The notes: a model not told the origin generated them from the sequence alone. Shown: positions 27,323-36,025, counted from the stretch's first letter. The stretch is DNA of 64,000 nt from Guptibacillus hwajinpoensis (GCF_020171785.1 NZ_JAIVAE010000005.1:1-64000); one strand, 5' to 3'. Made by a program: numbers and translations.

Positions 27323-28072
27323 ATGATGAATGAACAAACATTAACGAAATTAATCGAAATGAAACTAAGTGGGATGGCGGAAGCCTATAAGGAACAAGCA
27401 GCAAATAAAGAGTTTCAGAAAATGACTTTTGAAGATCGATTTAGTTTACTTGTCGATTTAGAACATGCCCGTCGAAAGAGCAATAAGCTTCAACGATTAA
27501 TCAAAACAGCAACTTTTCTTAACTCCAATGCATGTATTGAAGACCTGGAATATCATGAGGATCGAAGATTAAACAAAGAGTTGATTTTGAAGTTGGCTAG
27601 TTGTACCTATATCCTCGATAGTCACAACATTATATTAAAAGGTCCTACAGGTTCAGGAAAGTCATTCATGGCTTCTGCCTTTGGAGTATCTGCTTGTCGC
27701 CAGTTTTTCAACGTTAAATATATTCGTTTACCAGAATTACTGGATGAACTCTCACTCGCGAAATTAGCTGCAGACGGAAGCTATCGGAAGAGCATAAAAA
27801 AATATACGAAAGTAGACCTCCTTATCCTAGATGAATGGCTTTTGACAGATTTAACAACGGATGAAGCAGCCATTCTTTTGGAAATTACAGAAGCTCGTCA
27901 TAAGGTTGGTTCCACTATTTTTTGTTCACAGATTGATCCTAGTGGATGGCATTTAAAATTAGGAAATGAAACCATTGCGGAAGCAATTTTAGATCGCATT
28001 ATTCATGACTCCTATCAAATTCTACTGGACGGAGAGGTTTCTATGCGTGAGCGTCATGGATTAGGCAGGTAA
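27323..28072 (+). CDS. istB: IstB-like helper ATPase (outer element)
   Basis: A 249-residue AAA+ helper protein: N-terminal helices (LTKLIEMKLSGMAEAYKEQ), Walker A LKGPTGSGKSFMASAFG (about 106-122), Walker B VDLLILDEWLLTDL and a C-terminal ILDRIIHDSYQI segment. The ATG overlaps the TGA of istA (ATGATGA), the family's usual coupling. The gene is intact, but its partner istA is split by the inner element, so it could act only with a transposase supplied in trans. Confidence 0.93.
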   Translation: MMNEQTLTKLIEMKLSGMAEAYKEQAANKEFQKMTFEDRFSLLVDLEHARRKSNKLQRLIKTATFLNSNACIEDLEYHEDRRLNKELILKLASCTYILDSHNIILKGPTGSGKSFMASAFGVSACRQFFNVKYIRLPELLDELSLAKLAADGSYRKSIKKYTKVDLLILDEWLLTDLTTDEAAILLEITEARHKVGSTIFCSQIDPSGWHLKLGNETIAEAILDRIIHDSYQILLDGEVSMRERHGLGR

Positions 28073-28180
28073 CTATAAATCACATTGACTCCGAATGAGA
28101 TTAAGAAAATTGTAGAATACTAATATTGGATGGGTTTCTAAAGCTAGATTCCTTTCCCACTAAGTAATTAATCAACAATA

Positions 28181-28225
28181 AAAGCCCTCCAGATTCCTAA
28201 ATTGTTAATCTGTAGGGCTTTCTTA
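28181..28225. terminator. Hairpin terminator inside the right end of the outer element
   Basis: AAAGCCCTCCAGATT pairs with AATCTGTAGGGCTTT (one mismatch) and is followed by TTTCTTA. Likely ends the istAB transcript. Confidence 0.7.
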
Positions 28226-28273
28226 TCCATTGGTAAATGTGTTGGCGTTGCCTGGTAAATTCCTTGGCGAACT

Positions 28274-28320
28274 GTGGTAAAAAAGATGGCGAGGGTGGTA
28301 AAATCTCTTGGCTGTAATCA
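28274..28320. repeat. Right terminal inverted repeat of the outer IS21 element
   Basis: Complement of the left end; tip reads GCTGTAATCA on the plus strand. Confidence 0.8.
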
Positions 28321-28882
28321 CCCTCCCCCACATATGGTAATAACTTTGGAATGCCCTTATTAAAATAAGTGCAGAACACTGCATTTTTCTGTTGCAAAGG
28401 TCTAAACTTCTATTTTGCAATAAACAATTTATACGAACGAAGTTAAATCATCTGTACAAATGCATTATCTAAAAGAAAATAAAGAGTATGTATTAAGGGT
28501 GACAAACCTCTGCACTTTTCTATTATAATATACAGTAGCATTGTGTATCATTCGCGCTTTGGATTAAAATGTACGACTGACGAGGGGTATTCTACTTTTT
28601 CAGGAACTTTGTGAAGCGCAGCGGTTAGTGAAGTTAAGAGAAAAACACGAAGCATTTCTTAGAGGGTCACAAGTGACTGCTATTCTTGAGTACTGCCAGG
28701 AACCAAGGGACATAAATAAAAAGATTTATAAATAAAAGGTATACAGAAAATTTTGGTAGAATAAGATAGAGGTTCTAACAATCTGACAATTACTAAATAA
28801 GGATAAATACCCCACAGCATATAGAGATGACTGTTAATTAAATATAAATTTATTTCAAAGTTATGGTAGGTGAGATTATTGC
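28321..28882. other. Gene-poor stretch, possible decayed coding fragment
   Basis: No convincing gene. The best coding-like run is plus strand, about 28598-28735, translating to QELCEAQRLVKLREKHEAFL and on to DINKKIYK before a TAA, with no start codon or ribosome binding site. It may be the 3' end of a gene destroyed by the IS insertions. Confidence 0.3.
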
Positions 28883-29587
28883 ATGAAAGAGTGGATTAAA
28901 AGAAATTTCAATGAGGGTTTATTTGAATTCATTTTTCGTCCTATTAGGAAAGCTTTTAGGTTTAAAGAGATTGAGCAAAAAAATAAAAACTTTTATTGGT
29001 TCTACTTTATTACGTTGTTGGTTTCGTTTAACTTGCTAGGTATGGGACTGACAAAATTAATAATGGCTTTTAAAATGCCTCTTATAGATCTTGATGTAAT
29101 AAAGTCTGATTTTATAATTTATGGTGTAGCGTTATTTGTTTCTGTAATATTTATAGTTGGATTTTTCCAATGGAAGGCTCCAAAATGTATAAAGGGGTGT
29201 TGTTCATGGGTTGTTGTGCTTTTTGAATTAGGTTCTGCGATATTGATATTATGTGCTACGTATAAACTAGGCGTATTTCTTTGGGTCACTACTAATTATC
29301 AGCCAATATTTATTTTAAAGCATCTAGCATTTTGGATTCCTTTTTCAATGGCATTTTATCCAATTTTATCTCGAATCTTTCGTCGACTTAAAGTAGGAGC
29401 ATATATTTGGGTAGTTATTGCTATTATAATCATTCTCCCCCTTGCTGCAAAATTCGGTTGGTTTACAGGTATTACTTCCTATAATTCATATTTATCAAAT
29501 AGTGGTGACGGAGTTGCATTAGTATCTTTTGGTTTACTCTTATTAGAATTTTCTCTGAGAAAGGCAAATGAATTACTTAATATTTAA
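28883..29587 (+). CDS. Polytopic membrane protein of unknown function
   Basis: A 234-residue protein I do not recognise. A basic, amphipathic N-terminus (MKEWIKRNFNEGLFEFIFRP in part) precedes about six membrane spans (near residues 42-62, 75-95, 105-130, 145-165, 175-195, 205-222). A Cys-Lys-Gly-Cys-Cys stretch sits between spans 2 and 3. The ATG has GGTAGGTGAG nine bases upstream, an acceptable ribosome binding site. It is flanked by IS debris on the left and galU on the right and is not obviously in an operon. An accessory role in export of the polymer is possible, but nothing in the sequence shows this. Confidence 0.6.
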   Translation: MKEWIKRNFNEGLFEFIFRPIRKAFRFKEIEQKNKNFYWFYFITLLVSFNLLGMGLTKLIMAFKMPLIDLDVIKSDFIIYGVALFVSVIFIVGFFQWKAPKCIKGCCSWVVVLFELGSAILILCATYKLGVFLWVTTNYQPIFILKHLAFWIPFSMAFYPILSRIFRRLKVGAYIWVVIAIIIILPLAAKFGWFTGITSYNSYLSNSGDGVALVSFGLLLLEFSLRKANELLNI

Positions 29588-29941
29588 TAAAATACAGAAT
29601 TTACAAGAAATAATTCAAGAAGCAATTTGACCATTTAGGGTCAACTTCATTGAGGAGAATTTACATAGTTTGAACAAAATAGCACATTGCGAAGTTATTA
29701 ACTCTTTTGAATACGATGTATTATTACAAGTATATTTACAAATGAAGCAAGTTCATAGTTCCTGAGCATATCTTCATAAATGACTTACAATTTGGAACAC
29801 TTTATTAATCCCCTTAAGTAGGCAGCTGATAGGAATAGTGGTAACTGCTACATAAGGGAATTTCTTATGTGTAGTTGGGAATATTTTGAGGAAAAGGTTT
29901 TATATAGTTTGGTTTATATTTATTCGAGTTTTTATATGAGA
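29588..29941. other. Intergenic stretch upstream of galU
   Basis: No strong gene. A 31-codon TTG-started frame at 29670-29765 (MNKIAHCEVINSFEYDV at its start) has GAGGAG 11 bases upstream; this is too little to call it a gene. Confidence 0.3.
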
Positions 29942-29971
29942 TTGACAAAGTGATCATTACATATGTTTAAT
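29942..29971 (+). promoter_or_regulatory. Sigma-A promoter of galU
   Basis: Perfect TTGACA, 18-bp spacer, TTTAAT (5 of 6). It lies 31 bp upstream of the galU ATG. Confidence 0.6.
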
Positions 29972-30001
29972 TCTTTAAAAGAAAAATTGGAGGGCTTATA
30001 T

Positions 30002-30888
30002 ATGAAAGTGAAAAAGGCAATTATCCTGCTGCAGGTCTAGGAACTAGATTTTTACCAGCTACAAAAACACAGCCAAAAGAAATGCTTCCAATCGTAGACA
30101 AGCCAACGATTCAGTATATTGTGGAAGAAGCAGTAGCTGCAGGAATTGAAGATATTATCATTGTAAGCGGTCGTGGAAAACGAGCGATTGAGGATCACTT
30201 TGATAAGTCTTATGAATTAGAAGAGACACTAACAAAGAAGCAGAAAGATAAGATGCTTGAAGAAGTAAAGGGGATCTCTAACCTTGCAAACATTCATTAC
30301 ATTCGTCAAAAAGAACCAAAAGGTTTGGGACATGCGATTGGGTGTGCTAGCCGTTTTATCGGTGATGAGCAATTTGCAGTGTTATTAGGTGATGATATTG
30401 TTCGTTCTGAAACACCATGTATTAAACAATTGATGGATGTGTTTGATCGCTATAGAAGTTCCGTTGTTGGAGTTCAACAAGTAGCCGAGCAGGATGTGTC
30501 AAAGTATGGTGTGATTGCACCTAAAGGTAGTGAGATGGAAGAAGGAACGCTTCCGGTTGAAACACTGGTTGAAAAGCCTGCAGTTGAAGACGCTCCTTCA
30601 AACTATGCAATCTTAGGGCGTTATGTACTTACTCCAGAAATTTTTGAGATTCTTGAGACATTGCCAACTGGTGCTGGTGGCGAAGTACAGTTAACAGATG
30701 CGGTTAAGGTGTTGAATGAGTCGCATGCTGTGTTGGCTCATGAATTCACGGGTGATCGGTATGATGTTGGGGATAAGTTTGGGTTTATTAAGGCGACTGT
30801 GGATTTTGCTTTGAAGAGAGAAGATCTTCAGGGTGAAGTGATGGCGTATTTGAAGAATGTTGGGGAGAAGGAATTGGCTTATAAATAG
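30002..30888 (+). pseudogene. galU: UTP-glucose-1-phosphate uridylyltransferase with a one-base frameshift
   Basis: GalU makes UDP-glucose from UTP and glucose-1-phosphate, feeding Ugd and teichoic-acid or glycolipid synthesis. From the ATG at 30002 (preceded by GGAGGGC) translation starts MKVKKAII correctly, then runs out of frame to a TAG at codon 13. Expected ATC CCT GCT GCA GGT reads ATC CTG CTG CAG GTC, so one C is missing near 30025. Downstream the +1 frame is perfect for about 285 codons: [46 protein letters not shown] and [14 protein letters not shown] sequencing error is possible. Otherwise the active-site GLGTRFLP loop cannot be made, and an internal ATG at 30082 would give an inactive protein. 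Confidence 0.9.
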
Positions 30889-31806
30889 ATTTATTTTTAC
30901 AAATCAACAAAATGTGAGTTGAAAATATTAAGGATTGGTGGTCTGCAATTGTAAGAGGTCTATAGCTTTTTATGTACAAAATTTAATAATAATTTTCAAT
31001 GTATAAATTTTATTTTAGATCACATGGTATGAAGCCAATGGTGGTTCTATCTATATCAAAAAGTATACTGGGTTGCTGATTCCAATTTTTTCAATAGGTA
31101 TATTTTCAGCCGCTTTTTTGTTAAATATGGCTTTTTGTCATATTATAATGTACCTGTTATGTATATGAATATAAATATAAATAAATATAAATATATCTTA
31201 TTTAGCAACAAAACTTCCACATATATGTGGTGGACTTACTATTTTATATTTACTAGTGATTATTATCGATAGTCAATCAAAATATACATTTACTGAACTT
31301 AAACCTTACAAAAGTATTAATGTAGATGGAGTGAAGGTTAGTAAAATAGAATGGTATATAAACTTTATAGTAGAAAATAAAAATAAGAGAGCCATGGTGA
31401 CAGGTACCTCGTCCCAATCAAAAGGATATGCTATGAGTTTAGCCACACCTCTACCAGCTTTTTGATTCGATAAGGACAAGAAAGTAATCCACTTTTGCTG
31501 TAATTGAACCACTATCTAAAGGATAGTGGCTTAATTACTAGCATTAGGAAAGAGCGACTTGTGCGGACGTTTAAGCACCAAGTGCTGATGATATAGCCAC
31601 TTAATGCATCTCGAAGAGCCAATATCTCCATTGTGTATTATATTAGCCATTGAAATTAGATACATCGATTGCTGTGAGTTATTTAAAACTCCTTCCTTCT
31701 AACTGGCATCTATGGAAAGTTTAATGTTATCGTTCACTTTAGTTGGGTATACCTTTGTGATAATATATTTTATTATAAAGAAATATATTCCCAAAGGGGA
31801 TTAGTT
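30889..31806. other. 918-bp AT-rich stretch with a dispersed repeat, no clear gene
   Basis: Holds the repeat at 31386-31532 and no supported gene. A 69-codon frame at 31256-31465 reads into the repeat and lacks a ribosome binding site. Its first 45 codons (FTELKPYKSINVDGVKVSK in part) may be a decayed coding fragment. Tandem AATATAAATATAAAT runs lie near 31165-31195. Confidence 0.4.
31386..31532. repeat. Dispersed repeat, copy A (31-bp identical core plus hairpin)
   Basis: Its first 31 bp (GCCATGGTGACAGGTACCTC is the centre) are identical to 48306-48336. Further on both copies carry TCCACTTTTGC and a hairpin: CCACTATC/GATAGTGG at 31509-31529 here, AGCCACTATC/GATAGTGGCT at 48403-48427 there. 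The core also matches 38038-38066 at the broken 3' end of the dioxygenase gene. Confidence 0.75.
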
Positions 31807-32475
31807 ATGAATAGGGAACAACAAAAGGAAATTTTAGAATTAACTAAAATATTCGAAAAGCAATTTTCTATAAACAGGTATAATGGTATGCAGATTTCAA
31901 AAGCTCCTTTTGAAGTATTGCATGGATCTATTCCGATATTAGTATCAGCTCCTCATGCTGTAAATCATACTAGAGAAGATAAAATAAAGATTGCCGATAT
32001 GTATACCGGTGCTCTAGCAAAAGTACTACACTTAATGACTAATTGTTTTTGTATTTATTCAACTAGGATTTCGAATGAAGATCCAAACTATATAAAAGGT
32101 GGTAATTATAAGAGAGCTATTAAAGAGATAGCGGAAAAAAATAAAATAATGTTTGTTATTGATCTCCATGGGTCATCCGAGAAAAGAAACTTTAACATAG
32201 ATGTTGGGACGATGTATGGGGAATCACTCAGAAACGATTATACAAATATCATTATGGAAGCTTTTCATAGTAGGAATATAGGAGCAATTTACAAAAACCA
32301 CACTTTTTCGGCTTCTTTTCCAGGAACTGTTACACATTACGCATCAAAAATATTATCACTTCAAAGTGTCCAAATAGAAATAAATCGGTATTTTCGTGAT
32401 CCATCTAATAATGAGAGCTTTATTAATTTATTTTTGTCATTATATGAAGTGATAAAAGCGTTGGAGAGTGAGTAA
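31807..32475 (+). CDS. N-formylglutamate amidohydrolase-like zinc hydrolase
   Basis: A 222-residue cytoplasmic protein resembling the FGase/HutG-like amidohydrolase superfamily, which cleaves acyl or peptide bonds on glutamate-like amines. Visible motifs are ILVSAPHAVNH (first His, about residue 45), VIDLHGSS (about 117) and VQIEINRYFRD near the C-terminus, the three metal and substrate motifs of the family. It is not a histidine-utilisation gene, as no hut neighbours exist. It is the first gene of a tight three-gene plus-strand unit: its TAA shares an A with the next ATG. The partnership with two putative amide-forming ligases suggests hydrolysis or editing of a peptide-like product (inference). 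Confidence 0.7.
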   Translation: MNREQQKEILELTKIFEKQFSINRYNGMQISKAPFEVLHGSIPILVSAPHAVNHTREDKIKIADMYTGALAKVLHLMTNCFCIYSTRISNEDPNYIKGGNYKRAIKEIAEKNKIMFVIDLHGSSEKRNFNIDVGTMYGESLRNDYTNIIMEAFHSRNIGAIYKNHTFSASFPGTVTHYASKILSLQSVQIEINRYFRDPSNNESFINLFLSLYEVIKALESE

Positions 32476-33584
32476 TGGAAAATAATTCTTTTTTTGTTTT
32501 GGAAGATTCTATTTATACTCCAAGATCAGAGGTATGTCTCAACCCCAATGATATTTCATCACAAGGATTAGTTACCTTTATATATGTGAATGTTATTGCA
32601 AATAATGGTAAGGAAGTAAAATGTCTACTAACATCAAGTGGAGAAATTCCACAAGGAAATGCAAAAATTTCAAAAAGGAGTAAAGAATTATTAGGGGGAA
32701 CTATTACCAATATAAACATTATTAAACCACAATTCGAAAGTTTTAATAGAGGAATACCTAAGGTTGAAAATATAAGCAATTCTTTTGTATATGCTTGTAC
32801 TGACTTAGTAGATAAATATTCTAATGATGTGGAGATAATCAACCCTAAAAATGGGTTTAGAATTAATATAAAAATCAAAAGTTACCCAAACGCTAAGCCA
32901 AAAACAATTTATATTAATAGATATACCTTATTATTACTCGGAGTTCCCCCAGGAGAAAAAAATCATAAGCTCATTATTACTTCAAATAAAACAGAAAATA
33001 GAACTAATATTCTTGCGAAAGTATTCGTGTGTTTTACTTTCATTAAAAAAATACCAAGAATAATATTACATAATATTGGGTTTTTTTTAGTGGGGTATAG
33101 AGAGCTAAGCATAAGGATAAGCTACTTGTATCCATTTGATGAAACGCATAACTTAGCAAGATTACATCCTAATACAAGAAAAGTGATGGGGATTGAGGAA
33201 ACAGATAAGTTAGTTGTTTCCTATAAAGATAAAAAAGTAGTTCTTCCAGTATTAGATATTGACACGAGACATGTGAAACAAATATTTAAAATTGAAGATG
33301 AGTTTATTGACAGTCATTTGTATATTGGTATTCCTGCTGCGTATAGGAAGGAATTAGATATACCAAATATAGGGACTGTGGTCAAAGTAAGAAGGAGTAT
33401 GAAATTTCTATTATTTAAACATGTAAACAAATTGGTTCTTCCCGTTCTCGCTTTATTATTCACTATTTTGCAATTGTTCGTTAGTTTTGACATGTCTTTC
33501 TATATGTTAGTCTCTATCATCACAGTGTTTGTTCCGATTATCATTTACTCTGCAGTTTCTGAGGAAAGGGCTAAAATAAAGTAA
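32475..33584 (+). CDS. Membrane-anchored protein with repeated barrel-like modules, unknown
   Basis: A 369-residue protein I cannot assign. Four short segments follow a similar rule: a basic helix ending in LLG or LGI, then a turn and a beta strand (RSKELLGGTITNINI, INRYTLLLLGVPPGEKNHKLII in part, LHPNTRKVMGIEETDKLVVSY, AAYRKELDIPNIGTVVKVRR). This resembles the repeat logic of double-psi or swapped-hairpin beta-barrels as in CDC48-N or AbrB-like folds. Two C-terminal membrane spans (about 318-338 and 341-362) end in a short basic tail. It is coupled to genes on both sides (one-base overlap upstream, 14-bp gap downstream), so it should work with the hydrolase and Mur ligase, perhaps as membrane scaffold or substrate channel (inference). 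Confidence 0.6.
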   Translation: MENNSFFVLEDSIYTPRSEVCLNPNDISSQGLVTFIYVNVIANNGKEVKCLLTSSGEIPQGNAKISKRSKELLGGTITNINIIKPQFESFNRGIPKVENISNSFVYACTDLVDKYSNDVEIINPKNGFRINIKIKSYPNAKPKTIYINRYTLLLLGVPPGEKNHKLIITSNKTENRTNILAKVFVCFTFIKKIPRIILHNIGFFLVGYRELSIRISYLYPFDETHNLARLHPNTRKVMGIEETDKLVVSYKDKKVVLPVLDIDTRHVKQIFKIEDEFIDSHLYIGIPAAYRKELDIPNIGTVVKVRRSMKFLLFKHVNKLVLPVLALLFTILQLFVSFDMSFYMLVSIITVFVPIIIYSAVSEERAKIK

Positions 33585-33598
33585 TTAAAGGTGGGATT

Positions 33599-34951
33599 AT
33601 GGTGGAGATTAGAACACAAAAAGAAGCGGAAGACTTAATATATCAATCTTATTTACGTGCAATTAATAACATATCAGAATCATTAGATGAAAAAGTGAAG
33701 AAACCTGAATTAACGAGAAAGTTACTAGACTTAATTGGTTCTCCTGATAGAGGTCAGAAATACATTTTAGTTACAGGTAGTAAAGGGAAAGGTTCTACTT
33801 CACGATTTATTTCTTCACTATTAGCTCATTTGGGTTACAAAGTGGGGCTTTTTACTTCACCGCACCTTGTCAATTTTAATGAGAGGATACGAATAAATGG
33901 AAAAGCTATTTCAGAGAAGGATTTTGTTAGAATAAGTAATTTAATAGAACCGCAAGTTTCTAAAATAGAAAAAGACTTGAATTCAGATCAATATCAAGGG
34001 CCAGTTGGTATTGCTTTATCAACTGCAGTAACTTATTTTAAAGAAAATAAAACGGATATAAATGTTATTGAAATTGGCCGTGGCGGATTATATGATGATA
34101 CAAATGTTCTCGAAAACGATTGGGCTGTAATTACCCCTATAATGAAAGAGCATACTAACAGCTTAGGATCTTCTATTAATGAAATAGTTATACATAAACT
34201 GGGGATAATTAAGAAGAATACCAAATCTGTATATATAAGTAGGCAAGAAAATGAAGTAATGGCTCAAATTCAAAACAGTCATCTCTTAAAAAATACTAAA
34301 AACAGATACTATAAAGAAGATTTCTTGGCAAATAATATTGAAATGACAGAAAAAGGAACAAGTTTTGAAGTAAATACAAAGAGGGATAAATACTCTAATT
34401 TAAGTATTCCTTTACTTGGTGAATTCCAAGCAATAAATGCCGCAGTAGCCATACAGTTTTGTGAAGATTTCGTAGGTGGGAAAATTGATCAATCTATAGT
34501 TAACAAATGCTTTAGTAGTATCCAATGGCCAGGAAGAAGTGAAATTGTTAGTCATAATCCAACTGTAATTGTAGATGGTGCTATTAACGAATTTTCAGCA
34601 AATTATTTGAAGAATGTTATAAAGGTTATAGGAAGTGATTGCCGAATAGCTTCTATAATTGGGGTTCCAAAAGATAAGGATTATAGAGGTGTTATAAATG
34701 TGCTGAATGATGTTTCTAATCAGATGATTCTGACGAAGCCCGATGTTAGCCATCTGATATTTCCTGAGGATGCCTTGAAGTACGCGAAATCATTAAATGC
34801 AAATAGTTTAGAATTTCCATATTTAAACGATTCATTAAAATATGCTAAGGACGTATTGAAAGCAGATTTAATATTAATAGTAGGTACTCAAACATTAATT
34901 GGTAATGCAAAACGCATAATGGGACATTCCCTACTAGATATTGGTAAATAA
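33599..34951 (+). CDS. FolC-like Mur ligase family enzyme
   Basis: A 450-residue ATP-dependent amide ligase of the Mur/FolC superfamily. The N-terminal domain has the P-loop VTGSKGKGSTSRF (residues 58-70), then GLFTSPHLVNFNERIRING (83-101), nearly identical in pattern to folylpolyglutamate synthase. The EIGRGGLYDDTN and KEHTNSLG segments follow, corresponding to the FolC EVGLGGRLDATN and DHxDxLG motifs. The C-terminal Mur ligase domain carries QWPGRSEIV and VDGAINEFSAN in place of the usual DGAHNP. Changes in the second and third motifs, and a 40-residue N-terminal extension, argue against a housekeeping FolC. It more likely joins an amino acid to a carboxylate in a special pathway. Ribosome binding site AAAGGTGGG. 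Confidence 0.8.
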   Translation: MVEIRTQKEAEDLIYQSYLRAINNISESLDEKVKKPELTRKLLDLIGSPDRGQKYILVTGSKGKGSTSRFISSLLAHLGYKVGLFTSPHLVNFNERIRINGKAISEKDFVRISNLIEPQVSKIEKDLNSDQYQGPVGIALSTAVTYFKENKTDINVIEIGRGGLYDDTNVLENDWAVITPIMKEHTNSLGSSINEIVIHKLGIIKKNTKSVYISRQENEVMAQIQNSHLLKNTKNRYYKEDFLANNIEMTEKGTSFEVNTKRDKYSNLSIPLLGEFQAINAAVAIQFCEDFVGGKIDQSIVNKCFSSIQWPGRSEIVSHNPTVIVDGAINEFSANYLKNVIKVIGSDCRIASIIGVPKDKDYRGVINVLNDVSNQMILTKPDVSHLIFPEDALKYAKSLNANSLEFPYLNDSLKYAKDVLKADLILIVGTQTLIGNAKRIMGHSLLDIGK

Positions 34952-34981
34952 AAGCATAAGGGTTTACTCCCTTATGCTTTT
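34950..34981. terminator. Shared bidirectional terminator overlapping the ATP-grasp stop codon
   Basis: AAAAGCATAAGGG (34950-34962) pairs perfectly with CCCTTATGCTTTT (34969-34981). The right arm encodes the last codons (KSIR) of the minus-strand ATP-grasp gene, whose stop is at 34964-34966 in the loop. One hairpin thus ends both convergent transcripts. Confidence 0.85.
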
Positions 34982-35770
34982 AATTTGAGAAAAACGATGG
35001 AGTAATGCCTCATTATAAAGTTTTGAAACCTGACTTTTAAAATCAGGATCTTTTTTTGAGTATTGTTCAAGCATAACTTGTTCATTTATCTCTAAAACCT
35101 TAAAACCTTCCGAAGTTTCTAAAATATCAACAGTGCAAAAATCGAGTTGAAGAGTTTTTGCTGCTTTTTTAGCCAAGTTATCCAGAATAGGGATTTTCTC
35201 ACTCTCCACTTTTTTTGGTAACGCTCCTTTAATTAAATTATGTTTCCAATTATATGTTCTTTCTTTGGCAAAATAAATTTTAGGTATGTTACCTAGTGTA
35301 ACGATACGATATTCCAGATTAGATTCAAAATATGGGGATAATACAGCGTTAACTTCTAGAGAAAATATATGATTTAATTTCTCCTCTAATTGTGACAGGT
35401 TAGTGATTTTAAACACATTATTACCTTGCCGCCCATTATCTGGCTTTAATACTATCGTATTATTGAATTTTTCGAAAAGTTCTTTTGCAAGATTGAAAGG
35501 ATTATCTTGACAAAATCTAGATTTGTTATTAATTAGGAAGAAATGTTCTATGGCAGGAATCTCTGCGTGCTTAAGAGCTTCAAAAGTTCCTGACTTACTC
35601 GATGCTAGTTTGGTTGATGTGCTGTTATTTAATCCAATATCGACATCGTACATTATAAAAGAAAGCTTTCCCTTTTTTACATGATGTAAATAATTGGGTT
35701 CAATTTCTTCGAAAGTAACTCCATCTTTCAATGCAGAGTTTTTAATCATTTCTAAATAAGGTCTAATCAT
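34964..35770 (-). CDS. ATP-grasp amide/peptide ligase (RimK/YheC-like)
   Basis: A 268-residue ATP-grasp enzyme that would activate a carboxylate as acyl phosphate and couple it to an amine. Recognisable parts are the substrate-side domain with YDVDIGLNN and SSKSGTFEALKHAEIPAIEH (residues 41-75), the ATP-binding VLKPDNGRQGNNVFKI (about 106-121), YRIVTLGNIPKIYFAKER and the Mg-binding C-terminal VLEINEQVMLEQYS, where the NE pair is conserved. Start ATG with GATGAGGT eight bases upstream. It faces the hydrolase/Mur-ligase operon tail to tail and shares its terminator. Two unrelated amide ligases side by side, plus an amidohydrolase, suggest a peptide-like metabolite or polymer; the substrates are unknown. 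Confidence 0.8.
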   Translation of the reverse strand: MIRPYLEMIKNSALKDGVTFEEIEPNYLHHVKKGKLSFIMYDVDIGLNNSTSTKLASSKSGTFEALKHAEIPAIEHFFLINNKSRFCQDNPFNLAKELFEKFNNTIVLKPDNGRQGNNVFKITNLSQLEEKLNHIFSLEVNAVLSPYFESNLEYRIVTLGNIPKIYFAKERTYNWKHNLIKGALPKKVESEKIPILDNLAKKAAKTLQLDFCTVDILETSEGFKVLEINEQVMLEQYSKKDPDFKSQVSKLYNEALLHRFSQIKSIRE

Positions 35771-36025
35771 TAAATTTACCTCATCTCATATTATTATTGA
35801 CTACTTAAGAATCACAATACGGGTTTGTATATTGTTGTACGATTTTAAGTTGTGAAGTTAACGTAATGAATCTAAAACTATTGCATTTATTAAATTAGGA
35901 ACGTTTTAATCATCACTCAAGTTGGTTATCCAATATTCAGTTTTGTTAAACTCTTTATCTGTTGGCATACACTCCCGGGTAAATTAATAGCTATCTATCA
36001 GCAAATTAAGGTGTAATTTACTGAA

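Larger units (their letters stand above)
23256..27326 (+). pseudogene. istA: istA transposase of the outer element, split by the inner IS
   Basis: The coding sequence is in two parts, 23256-23792 and 26313-27326. The first encodes the N-terminal HTH (YRKILELHDEGISLRGIA) and the start of the DDE domain (MEVDWAGST); the second gives LSMDSHSWITLHNNAYKYFGG and the rest. Joining the halves at the 5-bp duplication CAAGC restores one uninterrupted frame of 516 codons, the normal IstA length. As it stands the first half reads 11 foreign codons (CNRQLEINSFQ) into the inserted element and stops at TAA, so the transposase is inactive. Start chosen for the AGGAGGT eight bases upstream. Confidence 0.9.
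23098..28320 (+). mobile_element. IS21-family element (outer), interrupted by a second IS21-family element
   Basis: Bounded by an imperfect 47-bp inverted repeat beginning TGATTACRGCCA (23098-23144 and 28274-28320). Multiple TTTACCAC/GTGGTAAA boxes near each end are typical IS21 transposase-binding sites. It encodes istA (now split) and istB in the plus orientation. Without the inner 2,515-bp element and its 5-bp duplication it would be about 2.7 kb, a normal IS21-family length. No convincing target duplication flanks it: CCTC lies left and CCCTC right. Confidence 0.85.

Noticed and set aside
23094-28325. Target duplication of the outer IS21 element
   Set aside because: CCTC on the left and CCCTC on the right are similar but do not line up as a clean duplication with the inferred ends.
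28598-28735. Coding-like run ending KKIYK
   Set aside because: No start codon, no ribosome binding site, no recognised family; listed only as a possible relic.
31256-31465. 69-codon frame in the gap after galU
   Set aside because: Its last third is dispersed-repeat sequence and there is no ribosome binding site; at most a decayed fragment.
31807-34951. Histidine-utilisation or folate operon
   Set aside because: The amidohydrolase-like and FolC-like genes lack any hut or fol neighbours, and the Mur ligase motifs deviate from housekeeping FolC.
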